The translations under genes were made by a program, and so were the position numbers. From assembly GCA_963550915.1 (NCBI GenBank), contig CAUVEB010000006.1, positions 26,113-90,112 on the forward strand: a DNA stretch of 64,000 bases, written 5' to 3'. Each line of letters starts with the position of its first letter. The stretch's first letter is position 1. Below the pieces are notes generated by a model. The model made no database searches. It worked only from the letters and a program-made list of their open reading frames with translations, and was not told the DNA's origin. This document shows positions 52,517-61,773 of the stretch, piece by piece. The DNA comes from Caviibacter sp963550915. Lineage in GTDB: Bacteria; Fusobacteriota; Fusobacteriia; Fusobacteriales; Leptotrichiaceae.

Positions 52517-54052
52517 TTATCTACTTTCAACACCGTATTTTTGCATTAATTCATTAATTTCTGCTTTTTCTTCATTTTCTTTTATTTTCTTTATTGAAAG
52601 AATAATAGAATTTTTACTTTCATTTTCATCAATTATTAGTGCATTTACTGTGTCACCAATAGCGTATTCTTTATCAAGTTCTCTTTTTGGTATAAGCCCT
52701 TTAAATCTTGGTGTAAGTTCAACTAATAAACCATTTTCAATTTGATCTGTTATCTTAACTTCAACTATATCACCAATCTTATTATCCTTAACTGCTTCGC
52801 TCCAAGGTGAAGGTGTAAGTGCTTTTATTGACCCTGAGATTTTCTTGTTTTCAGTATCTATATTTGTTATTACAAGTTTAATACTATCATTTTCATTAAA
52901 TTCAGTCATTTCACTCTTAGACCATGAATAATCAACTCTACGAATGAAAACTTCAAGTTTATTTTGTATTTCAACAAACATTCCATAATCTTGTGCAAAA
53001 ATTACTTTACCATCTACAACATCTCCAACTTTTACAACGTCTTCAATGTTATCCCATATTTTATCAAGTAAAACTTTAGCATTTAGAGATATTCTTTGTT
53101 TTTCATCGTTGATTTGTGAAATTTCAAATGATATTTCATCTCCAATTTTAAATGTTTTTTCAAGATTAAAGTATTTTCTATTTGATATATCTGAAATATG
53201 CATAAATCCTTCATCATCAGTACCATTTATTTTGACAACTAAACCAAAATCTAATATTTCTTTTATAGTACCTTTCATTTCTTGCCCTACAGTATATTTT
53301 TCTCTAGTTGCAAACCAAGGATTTTCACTAAGTTGTTTTATACTAAGTTTGATTTTTCCTTTTTCTCTATTAATATCAATTATTTTAGCTTCAATTTGCT
53401 CATTTACTTTAAACATTTCACTAAGATCTTTTGCTTGATCCCAGCTAATTTCTGAAATATGTATAAGTCCTGTTGTAGGTCCTAAGTTTACAATTAAACC
53501 AAAATCTAAAATTTCTTTTACACTACATTTAACAACATCAGAAGTATTTATTGTTTCTAAGAAATCAATAATTTCTTTTTTAGTTAAATCTGTTTTAGAA
53601 ATTGTAATACCTTTTTTAGTTTTTTCTTTTACTAAGAAATCAAAAGTTTTTGAAATAATTTCTTTTCCTTTTGCACCTGATAGTGATAATGGTAAAAATG
53701 CATTTAAACTCTTAATTTTTACGTTATATCCACCTTTTACTTGCTTTTGAACTGTACCAGTTACAATATCTCCAACATTGTAGCTATCAAACTCTCTTAT
53801 TCTATCTAAAGCTAATTTTGAAACTATAATATATTCATCTTCTGTTCTCATAACTTGGACTTCAATAACATCTCCGATATTTAGGTTGTCAATTTCAAAT
53901 GTTCTAATTCTACCTTCAAGTTTATTGTTAATGTCTAAATAAGAATATTCCATTTCTTTTCTTGTTATGCAGCCTTTAATAGTTGTACCTGTCTTAAATT
54001 CAGAAGGCAGATAGCTTTCTAGTAACATTTCAAAATCCATATTATTTGTCAT
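52517..54052 (-). CDS. rpsA: Ribosomal protein S1-like RNA-binding protein
   Basis: 511 residues made of about six S1 (OB-fold) domains. The repeating pattern is VKCSVKEILDFGLIVNL...GLIHISEISW near 178, MKGTIKEILDFGLVVKI...GFMHISDIS near 259, VDGKVIFAQDYGMFVEI...EVFIRRVDYSW near 344, and VEVKITDQIENGLLVEL near 428. The first two copies are more divergent, as in other S1 proteins where they bind the ribosome. It helps recruit mRNA to the 30S subunit. Located 23 bases after ptsH, it ends just before a strong terminator. Length is slightly under E. coli S1 (557). Confidence 0.9.
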   Translation of the reverse strand: MTNNMDFEMLLESYLPSEFKTGTTIKGCITRKEMEYSYLDINNKLEGRIRTFEIDNLNIGDVIEVQVMRTEDEYIIVSKLALDRIREFDSYNVGDIVTGTVQKQVKGGYNVKIKSLNAFLPLSLSGAKGKEIISKTFDFLVKEKTKKGITISKTDLTKKEIIDFLETINTSDVVKCSVKEILDFGLIVNLGPTTGLIHISEISWDQAKDLSEMFKVNEQIEAKIIDINREKGKIKLSIKQLSENPWFATREKYTVGQEMKGTIKEILDFGLVVKINGTDDEGFMHISDISNRKYFNLEKTFKIGDEISFEISQINDEKQRISLNAKVLLDKIWDNIEDVVKVGDVVDGKVIFAQDYGMFVEIQNKLEVFIRRVDYSWSKSEMTEFNENDSIKLVITNIDTENKKISGSIKALTPSPWSEAVKDNKIGDIVEVKITDQIENGLLVELTPRFKGLIPKRELDKEYAIGDTVNALIIDENESKNSIILSIKKIKENEEKAEINELMQKYGVESR

Positions 54053-54075
54053 AATTTTTTCTCCTTATTTATAAT

Positions 54076-54354
54076 TTAAGTTTCATAAAATTTTTGTACT
54101 TCTACTAAATGTTGTAATTTACTTAAAATTTGCTCTTCTTCTTTTTCATCGTTTGCATCTGCAATTACTGTGAATTTTTCGTTATAATCAAGAGCAAGTA
54201 GCATAAGTTCCATTACATTTTTACCACTTACTTCATTGTCTTTAGTTTTAACAGTTATATTACCACTAAATTCTTCAGCTATTTGTACGAATTTAGTAGA
54301 GGGTCTTGCGTGTAGACCTTGCTTATTTCTAATTGTTAAATTAATACTTTTCAT
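54076..54354 (-). CDS. ptsH: PTS phosphocarrier protein HPr, Asn at position 46
   Basis: 92 residues. The phosphorylated His15 is in KQGLHARPSTKF, as in all HPr proteins, so it can pass phosphate from enzyme I to the ascorbate and glucose-type EIIA domains encoded in this window. The regulatory site that HPr kinase uses in Firmicutes, Ser46 (normally LKSIMG), is Asn46 here (SGKNVMELM). Regulation through Ser46 phosphorylation is therefore not possible. Enzyme I (ptsI) is not adjacent. A good promoter (54374-54402) suggests transcription together with rpsA. Confidence 0.95.
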   Translation of the reverse strand: MKSINLTIRNKQGLHARPSTKFVQIAEEFSGNITVKTKDNEVSGKNVMELMLLALDYNEKFTVIADANDEKEEEQILSKLQHLVEVQKFYET

Positions 54355-54373
54355 TTATTTCACCTTAGCTAAT

Positions 54374-54402
54374 ATTATACATTATAAAATATAAAAATGC
54401 AA
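54374..54402 (-). promoter_or_regulatory. Promoter of ptsH-rpsA
   Basis: On the minus strand: TTGCAT (54402-54397), 17 bases, TATAAT (54379-54374). Confidence 0.82.
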
Positions 54403-54408
54403 AATAAA

Positions 54409-54966
54409 TTACTTTAAAATTTCGTCAAAATTTATAACATTAAAGGCATGACCATAAGATATAAAATGACGTGGATGTACTATAATACCTCTTTTTGGTA
54501 ATTTTTTATCTGGGTCAGTTATAAACTTGTTAAAGACATTATAGATAAATAGGCTACAATATGTTTTGTCATAAGTATTTTCAGTATCAAATATTATCAT
54601 ATATCCACTATTTAAAAAGTTTTCATCTATATAATTTAACATTTCATCAATTAATTTCTCATTCATATCTTTATGTCTTAAAACTAAAAATGATCTATCT
54701 TGCCAAGTAAGAGCCTCTGCTAAAGTTTCTCTAAAGCCAACTTCCATACCAGGAAAATCCATTAATTTTTTTTCTTTATTAACAAGCATCATATGTCCTG
54801 TTTTAAGAAAGTTTGCTGGAGATAAAAGTATTACATCTCCTGGTTTTAGATATTCTTCAACCCTAGGTAAATATTGCATATCATACCAATAAGGCGTGTC
54901 ATTCCAATCTACAGAATAAGTTATAAATGTAGTTATAAAAAGAAGAAATAATAATATTTTTTTCAT
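54409..54966 (-). CDS. YiiX-like permuted papain-fold (NlpC/P60-type) hydrolase, exported
   Basis: 185 residues with a signal peptide (KKILLFLLFITTFITYS). A likely circularly permuted NlpC/P60 fold of the YiiX/YebB type follows. The nucleophile-side motif GDVILLSPANFLKTGHMMLV near 43 holds the His, and the Cys is in DKTYCSLFIYNVF near 135. Such enzymes cleave amide or ester bonds in cell-wall peptides or lipids; the substrate is not known. AGGAGG precedes the ATG at 54966, and it is 11 bases after the pcrA stop. Expected location is periplasmic. Confidence 0.7.
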   Translation of the reverse strand: MKKILLFLLFITTFITYSVDWNDTPYWYDMQYLPRVEEYLKPGDVILLSPANFLKTGHMMLVNKEKKLMDFPGMEVGFRETLAEALTWQDRSFLVLRHKDMNEKLIDEMLNYIDENFLNSGYMIIFDTENTYDKTYCSLFIYNVFNKFITDPDKKLPKRGIIVHPRHFISYGHAFNVINFDEILK

Positions 54967-54977
54967 TTTAGGTCCTC

Positions 54978-57074
54978 CTATTTAACAAAGAATTTGTCCG
55001 CTAATGCTAAAGCTATTTTCTTTTGACCTGATACAAAGTCAACAGTTAAACTTTTTTCATCAACAGCTTTTATTATTCCAGTTCCAAACAATGTGTGCTT
55101 TATAATTTGTCCAACTGTGTAATTAGTATTATTTACAAATGTATATGGATTAAAGTTTTCTATTTTTTGTTTATTAACAGTTTCTTTTTGTGTAGCATTT
55201 AAAAATTGTAGATATTTTGTATCCATTTCTTGTAAAAATATAGAATTAATTAAATTATATTGTGTTATACCATTTACCATACGTGATTTTGTATGAGTTA
55301 GATATAAATAGTTTTTTGCACGTGTAATTGCAACATAACATAATCTTCTTTCTTCTTCTAGCTCTGTTTCATTTTCAAGTGAACTATTTGATGGGAATAT
55401 TCCACGCTCTAATCCTGTTAAAAATACAGTGTCAAATTCAAGTCCTTTTGAGCTATGTATAGTCATAAGTTTAACATAATTATCATCATTTATACTATCG
55501 GATGAGTTAGCAAGGGATATAGATGTTAGGTATTCTTCAAGTGTTAAATCAGGTATATCACGCTCAATTTCAATAATTGCATTTAAAAGTTCATCTATAT
55601 TTTTTACACGATCTTTATCTGCCTCATTTGTATTAATATAGTCTATATAACCTATTTTATCAATAATATATCTTAACAGTGAACTTACATTATTATTATT
55701 TGAATAATCTATAAAATCTTTTATAAGGTTGTAAAATGAGCTAATCTTACTATTATTTTCATATAACATGGCAGACATTAAATCCGTGTTATATTTATTT
55801 GCATTTTCTTTGATTTTGCTAATAGTTTTTTCACCAATTTTTCTTTTTGGATTACTTATACATCTTTCAAAATTTATTTCATCTAAAGGATTTTTAATAA
55901 ATATAAGGTAAGATAGTAAGTCCTTTATTTCTTTTCTTTGATAAAAAGATAAACCTCCAAAAACCTTACAAGGTATGTTATATCTTGTTAATTCTTGTTC
56001 TAAAATTCTTGATTGAAAATTAGCACGATATAAGATAGTGTAATCTTTATAATCTTTATTACTATTTTTAATTATTCCAGCTATAAAATTTGCTTCGTCA
56101 TAGGGGTCATTTGCCTGAAATACTTTTATTTTATCTCCAACATCATTATTGCTCCATAGTTTTTTACCCTTAGAACTCTTATTATTTTTTATTACTGAGT
56201 TTGCAAGATTTAATATATTTTGAGTTGATCTATAATTTTGCTCTAGTTTTATTACAAGAGATTCAGGATAATCTTTTTCAAAATTTAATATATTTGATAT
56301 ATCTGCACCTCTAAAGGCATATATACTTTGATCTTCATCACCAACAACACATATATTTTTAAATTTTCTTGCTATAGCTTGTACTATTTGATATTGAATA
56401 TTATTTGTATCTTGATATTCATCAACTAAAATATATTTGTATCTTTCTTGTATTTTATTTAGTATTTCTTTATTGTCCAATAATTTTTTACAATTAAGTA
56501 AGATATCTGAAAAATCCATACAATTATTTTTTTCTAGATTTTCTTGGTATTCTTTATATATATTGTAGAAAATTTGGTTTGCCTTTATATTAAGATCCAT
56601 TTCTTCTGATAAATTATCATAATAAATTTCAGACTCTTTTAATTTTGAAATCTTATTTAAATATCTACTAGGCGTTATACCATTATCAATATTAAGTTTT
56701 TTTAATATCTTTTTTAAAAGTGATTTACTGTCATCAGTATCATATATGTTAAATGAATTAGAATAACCTATTTCTTTTGCATATATTCTTAGTAGTCTAA
56801 CTGCAAATGAGTGAAAAGTTGATATATTCATATCATTTGAATTATCACCAATTAGTTCAATTATTCTTTCTTTCATTTCGTTTGCTGCCTTATTTGTAAA
56901 AGTAAGTGCTAAAATACTACTTGGATTAATATTTAACTCTTTTACCATATATGCTATCTTATACGTTACTGTTCTAGTTTTACCACTACCAGCACCTGCT
57001 AAAATTAGAGATGAACCTTCTACTTTCTTTGCTGCTTTTCTTTGTTCATTGTTTAAGTTGTTTAATATACTCAT
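54978..57074 (-). CDS. pcrA: ATP-dependent DNA helicase PcrA/UvrD
   Basis: 698 residues, superfamily 1A 3'-5' helicase for repair and replication restart. Motifs in order: Q-motif NNLNNEQRKAA, Walker A ILAGAGSGKTRTV near 24, Ia ALTFTNKAANEMKERI near 55, II VDEYQDTNNIQYQ near 221, III GDEDQSIYAFRGA near 249, IV LEQNYRSTQNIL, V MTIHSSKGLEFDTVFL near 545, VI YVAITRAKNYLYL. The C-terminal GxGxI tail (HTLFGTGIIKAVD) resembles the RNA-polymerase-binding Tudor-like domain of PcrA. It leads the minus operon with the YiiX-like gene. Confidence 0.96.
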   Translation of the reverse strand: MSILNNLNNEQRKAAKKVEGSSLILAGAGSGKTRTVTYKIAYMVKELNINPSSILALTFTNKAANEMKERIIELIGDNSNDMNISTFHSFAVRLLRIYAKEIGYSNSFNIYDTDDSKSLLKKILKKLNIDNGITPSRYLNKISKLKESEIYYDNLSEEMDLNIKANQIFYNIYKEYQENLEKNNCMDFSDILLNCKKLLDNKEILNKIQERYKYILVDEYQDTNNIQYQIVQAIARKFKNICVVGDEDQSIYAFRGADISNILNFEKDYPESLVIKLEQNYRSTQNILNLANSVIKNNKSSKGKKLWSNNDVGDKIKVFQANDPYDEANFIAGIIKNSNKDYKDYTILYRANFQSRILEQELTRYNIPCKVFGGLSFYQRKEIKDLLSYLIFIKNPLDEINFERCISNPKRKIGEKTISKIKENANKYNTDLMSAMLYENNSKISSFYNLIKDFIDYSNNNNVSSLLRYIIDKIGYIDYINTNEADKDRVKNIDELLNAIIEIERDIPDLTLEEYLTSISLANSSDSINDDNYVKLMTIHSSKGLEFDTVFLTGLERGIFPSNSSLENETELEEERRLCYVAITRAKNYLYLTHTKSRMVNGITQYNLINSIFLQEMDTKYLQFLNATQKETVNKQKIENFNPYTFVNNTNYTVGQIIKHTLFGTGIIKAVDEKSLTVDFVSGQKKIALALADKFFVK

Positions 57075-57104
57075 TTTGTACCTCTTGTATAGTTGTTTTA
57101 TTTT

Positions 57105-57133
57105 ATTATATCACATATTTATGCTCTAGTTAA
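57105..57133 (-). promoter_or_regulatory. Promoter of pcrA
   Basis: On the minus strand: TTAACT (57133-57128), 17 bases, TATAAT (57110-57105). Confidence 0.65.
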
Positions 57134-57141
57134 TAAAACTA

Positions 57142-57170
57142 TTTACTTTTATTTCAAATAAAGTTATACT
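57142..57170 (+). promoter_or_regulatory. Promoter of the GH18-barrel gene
   Basis: TTTACT (57142-57147), 17 bases, TATACT (57165-57170). Confidence 0.65.
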
Positions 57171-57203
57171 AATTGAAGTAATATGATTTAAAGGAGAATT
57201 TAA

Positions 57204-59594
57204 TTGATAAAAAAGAGATTTTTAATAATACTTATATTCCTAATTAACTCTTTATCATTAGCAAATGATAAAGTTTTTATGGGATATTATAGAATATGGA
57301 GAGATAAAACTTTTGAACAAGATAATGACAGATTAAAAGCAAAAGACGGCAAAACAAAAGCTACAAATGAACTTAGTATGTTAGATATACCTGAAGGAGT
57401 TAATGTAGTTAATATTTTTGGTTATGATAAATATGATAAAGGTCAAGAACATGAAAAATATCAAAAATACTTTGACACTTTAAGAAATGTTTATGCTCCT
57501 CAGCTTAAAAAAAGAGGAATAAAACTAGTATATGGTATAAATTACAAAAGGCTTATAACTGTGCCTAAAAGACCTGCTACTAGCGATGAAATAAATGAGT
57601 GGACTAAAGAAAAACCACAAACTACAGAGGCTGAAAAACAAAAATGGATAGCTGAATTAGAAAAAATTAATAATAATCCAAGTGAAGAAGAAAAGAAAGA
57701 ATATATAGCAAAAAAAGAAAAACAAGCATTAGATAGTTTTATTGAACAAAGATATCAATCTAAAGTAGATCCTACTGATGAAGAAATAGATGCTTGGGCT
57801 AAAAAAATATATGAAGAAAATGTATTAAAAAACAATCTTGATGGTATAGATATAGATATGGAGCTTAATTATGAAAATATAAATGATCCAAATATTTCTG
57901 ATGAAATTAAAAACAAAATAAAAAATGATGATCCAGAATATCTAACTGAAAGAAAAAGAAAAGTTGGAGAAAGAATGATAAGAGCACTAAGTAAATACTT
58001 AGGACCTAAATCATCAAATCCAAATAGCTTATTAGTATATGACTTTAATAGTGGTAGATCAAGTAAACAAGCAATTGATAATTTAAAAGAATACTTTAAC
58101 TATTTATTTTTCCAAAATTATGGAAAAGGTAATGGAACACATGAACAATATAGTGCTTTTGAACAAAGAAATAAACGGGCACTTGAAAACCTAGATTTAG
58201 CAGATGACAAGTTTGTACCAGGTTTAACATATGCAGAAGAATTATCACATGAAGGAACTAAGTTTGTAAATTACCATTTAGGAAATTTTGAAGCATCAGC
58301 ACTTTATAAGTTTGCAACTGATAAAAAATATGCAGGTATGTTCTTATATGCCTTAGATAGAGATGGTATGACTCACAATAGTCCAGATAGTAATACAATA
58401 GTTAAGACTAATTTCTTATGGACTAAGACTCTTATACAAGCTTTTAATGGTGTAACATTAGAGCATGCTAAAAAAGTAGCTTTTCATAATCTAGAAAGAA
58501 TAAAGTATGTAAAAAAAATAGAAGAAGATAATTCTAATAATACAGGTAAAACATTTTTAGAGGAAAAGAAAGAAGCTATAGAAAAAATAAACAAAGAAAC
58601 AAAGTTAATAGATGTTAATAAACATATTTTAGGATTGGTTGAAATAGGTGTAGAAAAAATAAAGGCATTAAATCCTGATTATGATCCTACATTAGAAGAA
58701 AAAATAATGAAGATGCCTGAAATTTTAGAATCGATGACTGAACTTGATAATACTAAAGAAGAAGATAGAAAAGAAGACGAAATAAATAATGCATATATAG
58801 AACTTGCAAAAGCTTTAGGAGATAAAAGACCCGTACAATCAGAGCTTGCATACAAACTAGGTCAATTTTTAGTAACTAGAAATGGATTTATTTTTGAAAA
58901 ATCAAAATTACTAAATGGAGTATTTTCAACTCTTGATATACCAATATCTACACTTGATGAAAGATTTAATACAGGATATACATTTTCTAAATTAAAATCT
59001 GGATATTATCACAGTGTAAATATAAGTGGTATGGTATATAAAAATATAGGGTTATTTACTAATATATCAACGAACTTTGGAGGTGTAAACACTTTATTAG
59101 GTGTATATTCTAATGTACATTTTAAAAATGGAAAATATATTCCTAATATTGCACTTGGCTATGTATTTGATTCAAAAGATATAGACACACATTTTATATC
59201 TTTAAAATTAGCAAATAGTTTTAAATTTTATGCTTATAAAAATAAGGGGCTTATGTTAAATCCTAGTATTGACCTTGATATGGAATTAGGAGCTTATCAT
59301 TCAACTATTAATAATAACAGCAATAAATTTAAAGCTTTATATAATCATAAAGTTAAAGTAGGCTTAGATCTAAGTTATAAGATTAATAGTTTTAATATTA
59401 TTACAAAATTTGGAGCATTTAATACTCTTACAGCAAATAAAGATAAATATATATATGATTTTGGTGCTAATATAGAGGCAAAACTTTTATATGATATCGA
59501 CAAATCAATGACTATAGGTATAAATAGTGGATATACAAGAACAATAAAAGATAATCTTTTTAATTTAGGGTTAGAATTTAGTAAATTATTTTAA
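57204..59594 (+). CDS. Surface GH18 endoglycosidase-like domain fused to an outer-membrane beta-barrel
   Basis: 796 residues. Signal peptide 1-20 (FLIILIFLINSLSLA). Residues about 24-415 form a GH18 domain with the catalytic motif LDGIDIDME, Glu220 being the acid. The stretches VFMGYYRIWRDKTF near 24, ALSKYLGPKSS near 261 and YAGMFLYALDRDGMTHN near 376 resemble the streptococcal IgG endoglycosidase EndoS and related endo-beta-N-acetylglucosaminidases. A Glu/Lys-rich insert (about 120-205) interrupts the barrel before the active site. A helical linker (415-560) leads to about 200 residues of alternating beta-strands ending in Phe796, as in autotransporter or outer-membrane barrels. Start TTG 57204 with AAAGGAG. 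Likely displayed on the cell surface; substrate glycoprotein unknown. Confidence 0.82.
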   Translation: MIKKRFLIILIFLINSLSLANDKVFMGYYRIWRDKTFEQDNDRLKAKDGKTKATNELSMLDIPEGVNVVNIFGYDKYDKGQEHEKYQKYFDTLRNVYAPQLKKRGIKLVYGINYKRLITVPKRPATSDEINEWTKEKPQTTEAEKQKWIAELEKINNNPSEEEKKEYIAKKEKQALDSFIEQRYQSKVDPTDEEIDAWAKKIYEENVLKNNLDGIDIDMELNYENINDPNISDEIKNKIKNDDPEYLTERKRKVGERMIRALSKYLGPKSSNPNSLLVYDFNSGRSSKQAIDNLKEYFNYLFFQNYGKGNGTHEQYSAFEQRNKRALENLDLADDKFVPGLTYAEELSHEGTKFVNYHLGNFEASALYKFATDKKYAGMFLYALDRDGMTHNSPDSNTIVKTNFLWTKTLIQAFNGVTLEHAKKVAFHNLERIKYVKKIEEDNSNNTGKTFLEEKKEAIEKINKETKLIDVNKHILGLVEIGVEKIKALNPDYDPTLEEKIMKMPEILESMTELDNTKEEDRKEDEINNAYIELAKALGDKRPVQSELAYKLGQFLVTRNGFIFEKSKLLNGVFSTLDIPISTLDERFNTGYTFSKLKSGYYHSVNISGMVYKNIGLFTNISTNFGGVNTLLGVYSNVHFKNGKYIPNIALGYVFDSKDIDTHFISLKLANSFKFYAYKNKGLMLNPSIDLDMELGAYHSTINNNSNKFKALYNHKVKVGLDLSYKINSFNIITKFGAFNTLTANKDKYIYDFGANIEAKLLYDIDKSMTIGINSGYTRTIKDNLFNLGLEFSKLF

Positions 59595-59603
59595 TATAAA
59601 GTT

Positions 59604-59640
59604 AAACTCTCAGTTGTAATACAATTGGGAGTTTTAATTA
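59604..59640 (+). terminator. Terminator after the GH18-barrel gene
   Basis: AAACTCTCAGTTGT and ACAATTGGGAGTTT form a stem with two non-Watson-Crick positions and an AAT loop, followed by TTAATTATTTTT. Confidence 0.72.
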
Positions 59641-59668
59641 TTTTTCACTTTTTAATTTTTTTGGTGTA

Positions 59669-59677
59669 TGGTATAAT
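59669..59677 (+). promoter_or_regulatory. Extended -10 promoter of pgpH
   Basis: TGGTATAAT (59669-59677) is an extended -10; no clear -35 is seen. It lies 25 bases before the pgpH start. Confidence 0.55.
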
Positions 59678-59702
59678 TAAATAAAAAACTAGAGGTATAA
59701 AT

Positions 59703-61751
59703 ATGAAAATAAATTTTTTCGGTAAGAAATTTGAGATAAATATTAAAAGTGTTAATATAAATTTCAGTTTAGAGAAAATAGAAGAAAAAGATAATAAATA
59801 TAGGTATAGAATATTAATGTTAATAATAACTTTTTTATTTTTTGCAATATTTAATGTGATTAGTAAAAATAAAACAAAATATTCAGTTGGCAGTGAAGTA
59901 AAAAGAGATATAATTGCACATAAAACAATAACTTATGAAAAAGATATATTAAATGAAGATATAAAAAATAGAATCTTAAAAAATACTACGCCAGAATATG
60001 ATAGATTAGATGAATTAGCAAATGAAAAAATTAAAAGTTTTTATGAATTACTTCAAGAATTATCACAACTTGATATAAAAGATGAAACAAAAATTAAAGT
60101 TTTTATAGAAAAGCATAATCTAAATATTAGTGTTGCAGATGTTAAAAAAATAGGTATAAATGATGGTTTAAAATACTATATTTATCTAACTGATATACTA
60201 ACTGAGGCATATGATGAGGGTATAGTAAAAAAAACAGATTTTAATAAATTCTTATCAAAAAAACAAATTGTTTTAGAAAATTATGAAAAAAATCTAATAA
60301 AAAACTATATTGTACCAAATCTTGTAATAAATGAAGAAAAAACAAGAGAAAAGATAAATGAGAATATAAAGACACTTAAAAATAATAAGATTACTGTTCA
60401 TAAAGGAGATATAATAGCGAAAAAAGGCGATGTTATAACACAAACTACTTATGAACAATTAGAAAATTTAGGTCTTGTTAATAATCATGATAAGATATCA
60501 AGAATAGCATTTAAAATAATATTTGTAATTACAATTGCAATCTTATACTATATTACAGGTAATTTTTATTTTAAAAATGCAATAAATTCAAAAGGATTTT
60601 ATCCAAGCTTTATAATTTTTACCATAATAAATAGTGTATATACATTAGTAAATGGATATGATTATATAATATTTGTAATACCATATGTTGCAATCTCAAT
60701 TATATCTAGTATACTTACTAAAGAAAAAGTATTTTCACTATCAATAGCAGTATTAAACGCTATATTAATAGCACCTGATTTAGAATGGTTTATAGTTATG
60801 GTAATAATATCTATTATTGCTATATCGACAAATCAAAAATTAAAAAATAGATTGGAAATTGTAAAAAACGGATTTAAAATTGGAGTATTACAAGCTATAT
60901 TTTCTGTAATGTATGCAATTATGTATAATTATAGTATAAATAATATGGCGATATTTGTAATATTCTCGTTAGTTTCAGGATTTTTAACTGGTATGATATG
61001 CCTTGGTTTACTTCCATATTTTGAAAACGCATTTTCAATACTAACAGATATAAAATTAATAGAACTAGGTGATTATTCATCACCACTATTAAAAAAATTA
61101 TTACTTACAGCACCTGGAACATTCCATCATAGTATAATGGTAGGTGCATTAGCAGAAAGTGCGGCAGAAGTAGTCGGAGCAAACCCTATACTTGCAAGAG
61201 TTGGAGCATATTATCATGATATAGGTAAAATGAAAAGGCCTTTATATTTTGTTGAAAATCAAGGTGGACTTGAAAATTTACACAACGAATTAAAACCATC
61301 TCTTAGTTCACTTATTCTAACATCACATCCAAAAGACGGATATATATTAGGTAAAGAATATGGACTTCCTGAAGAAATATTAAATATAATAGTAGAACAT
61401 CATGGTACTACAATGGTTCAATACTTTTATTATAAAGCAGTTGAAATTGGAGAAAATGTTAGTGAAACAGATTTTAGATATATAGGACCTAAGCCAAGTA
61501 GTAAAGAAGCGGCTATAGTTATGCTAGCTGATACAGTTGAAGCTGCAGTAAGGGCATCAAAAGATAAAAGTAGAGAAGGTATTGAAAATACTATAAGATA
61601 TTTAGTAAAATACAAGATAGATGATAATCAATTATCAAATTGTGATATAAATCTAAGAGATATAGAAAAGATTATAAATTCATTCTTAGATGTATTAAAA
61701 GCTGCGTATCATGAAAGAATACAATATCCAAAAATAAATAGTAAAAATTAA
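59703..61751 (+). CDS. pgpH: Cyclic-di-AMP phosphodiesterase PgpH (7TM-HD family)
   Basis: 682 residues. A membrane anchor near 35-55 is followed by an extracytoplasmic 7TMR-HDED domain (about 60-260, TPEYDRLDELANEKIKSFYEL). A block of seven membrane helices (about 270-440) comes next, and then a cytoplasmic HD domain: FHHSIMVGALAESAAEVVG near 475, the HD pair in VGAYYHDIGKMKRPLYF, VEHHGTTMVQYFY and MLADTVEAAVRASKDKSREG. It degrades c-di-AMP to pApA, controlling potassium and osmotic homeostasis. AGAGG precedes the ATG. It starts the operon with ybeY, the DgkA-PAP2 gene and ppaC, the order common in Firmicutes for the first genes. Confidence 0.95.
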   Translation: MKINFFGKKFEINIKSVNINFSLEKIEEKDNKYRYRILMLIITFLFFAIFNVISKNKTKYSVGSEVKRDIIAHKTITYEKDILNEDIKNRILKNTTPEYDRLDELANEKIKSFYELLQELSQLDIKDETKIKVFIEKHNLNISVADVKKIGINDGLKYYIYLTDILTEAYDEGIVKKTDFNKFLSKKQIVLENYEKNLIKNYIVPNLVINEEKTREKINENIKTLKNNKITVHKGDIIAKKGDVITQTTYEQLENLGLVNNHDKISRIAFKIIFVITIAILYYITGNFYFKNAINSKGFYPSFIIFTIINSVYTLVNGYDYIIFVIPYVAISIISSILTKEKVFSLSIAVLNAILIAPDLEWFIVMVIISIIAISTNQKLKNRLEIVKNGFKIGVLQAIFSVMYAIMYNYSINNMAIFVIFSLVSGFLTGMICLGLLPYFENAFSILTDIKLIELGDYSSPLLKKLLLTAPGTFHHSIMVGALAESAAEVVGANPILARVGAYYHDIGKMKRPLYFVENQGGLENLHNELKPSLSSLILTSHPKDGYILGKEYGLPEEILNIIVEHHGTTMVQYFYYKAVEIGENVSETDFRYIGPKPSSKEAAIVMLADTVEAAVRASKDKSREGIENTIRYLVKYKIDDNQLSNCDINLRDIEKIINSFLDVLKAAYHERIQYPKINSKN

Positions 61752-61773
61752 AGAAAGGACTTTATACAGTTAA

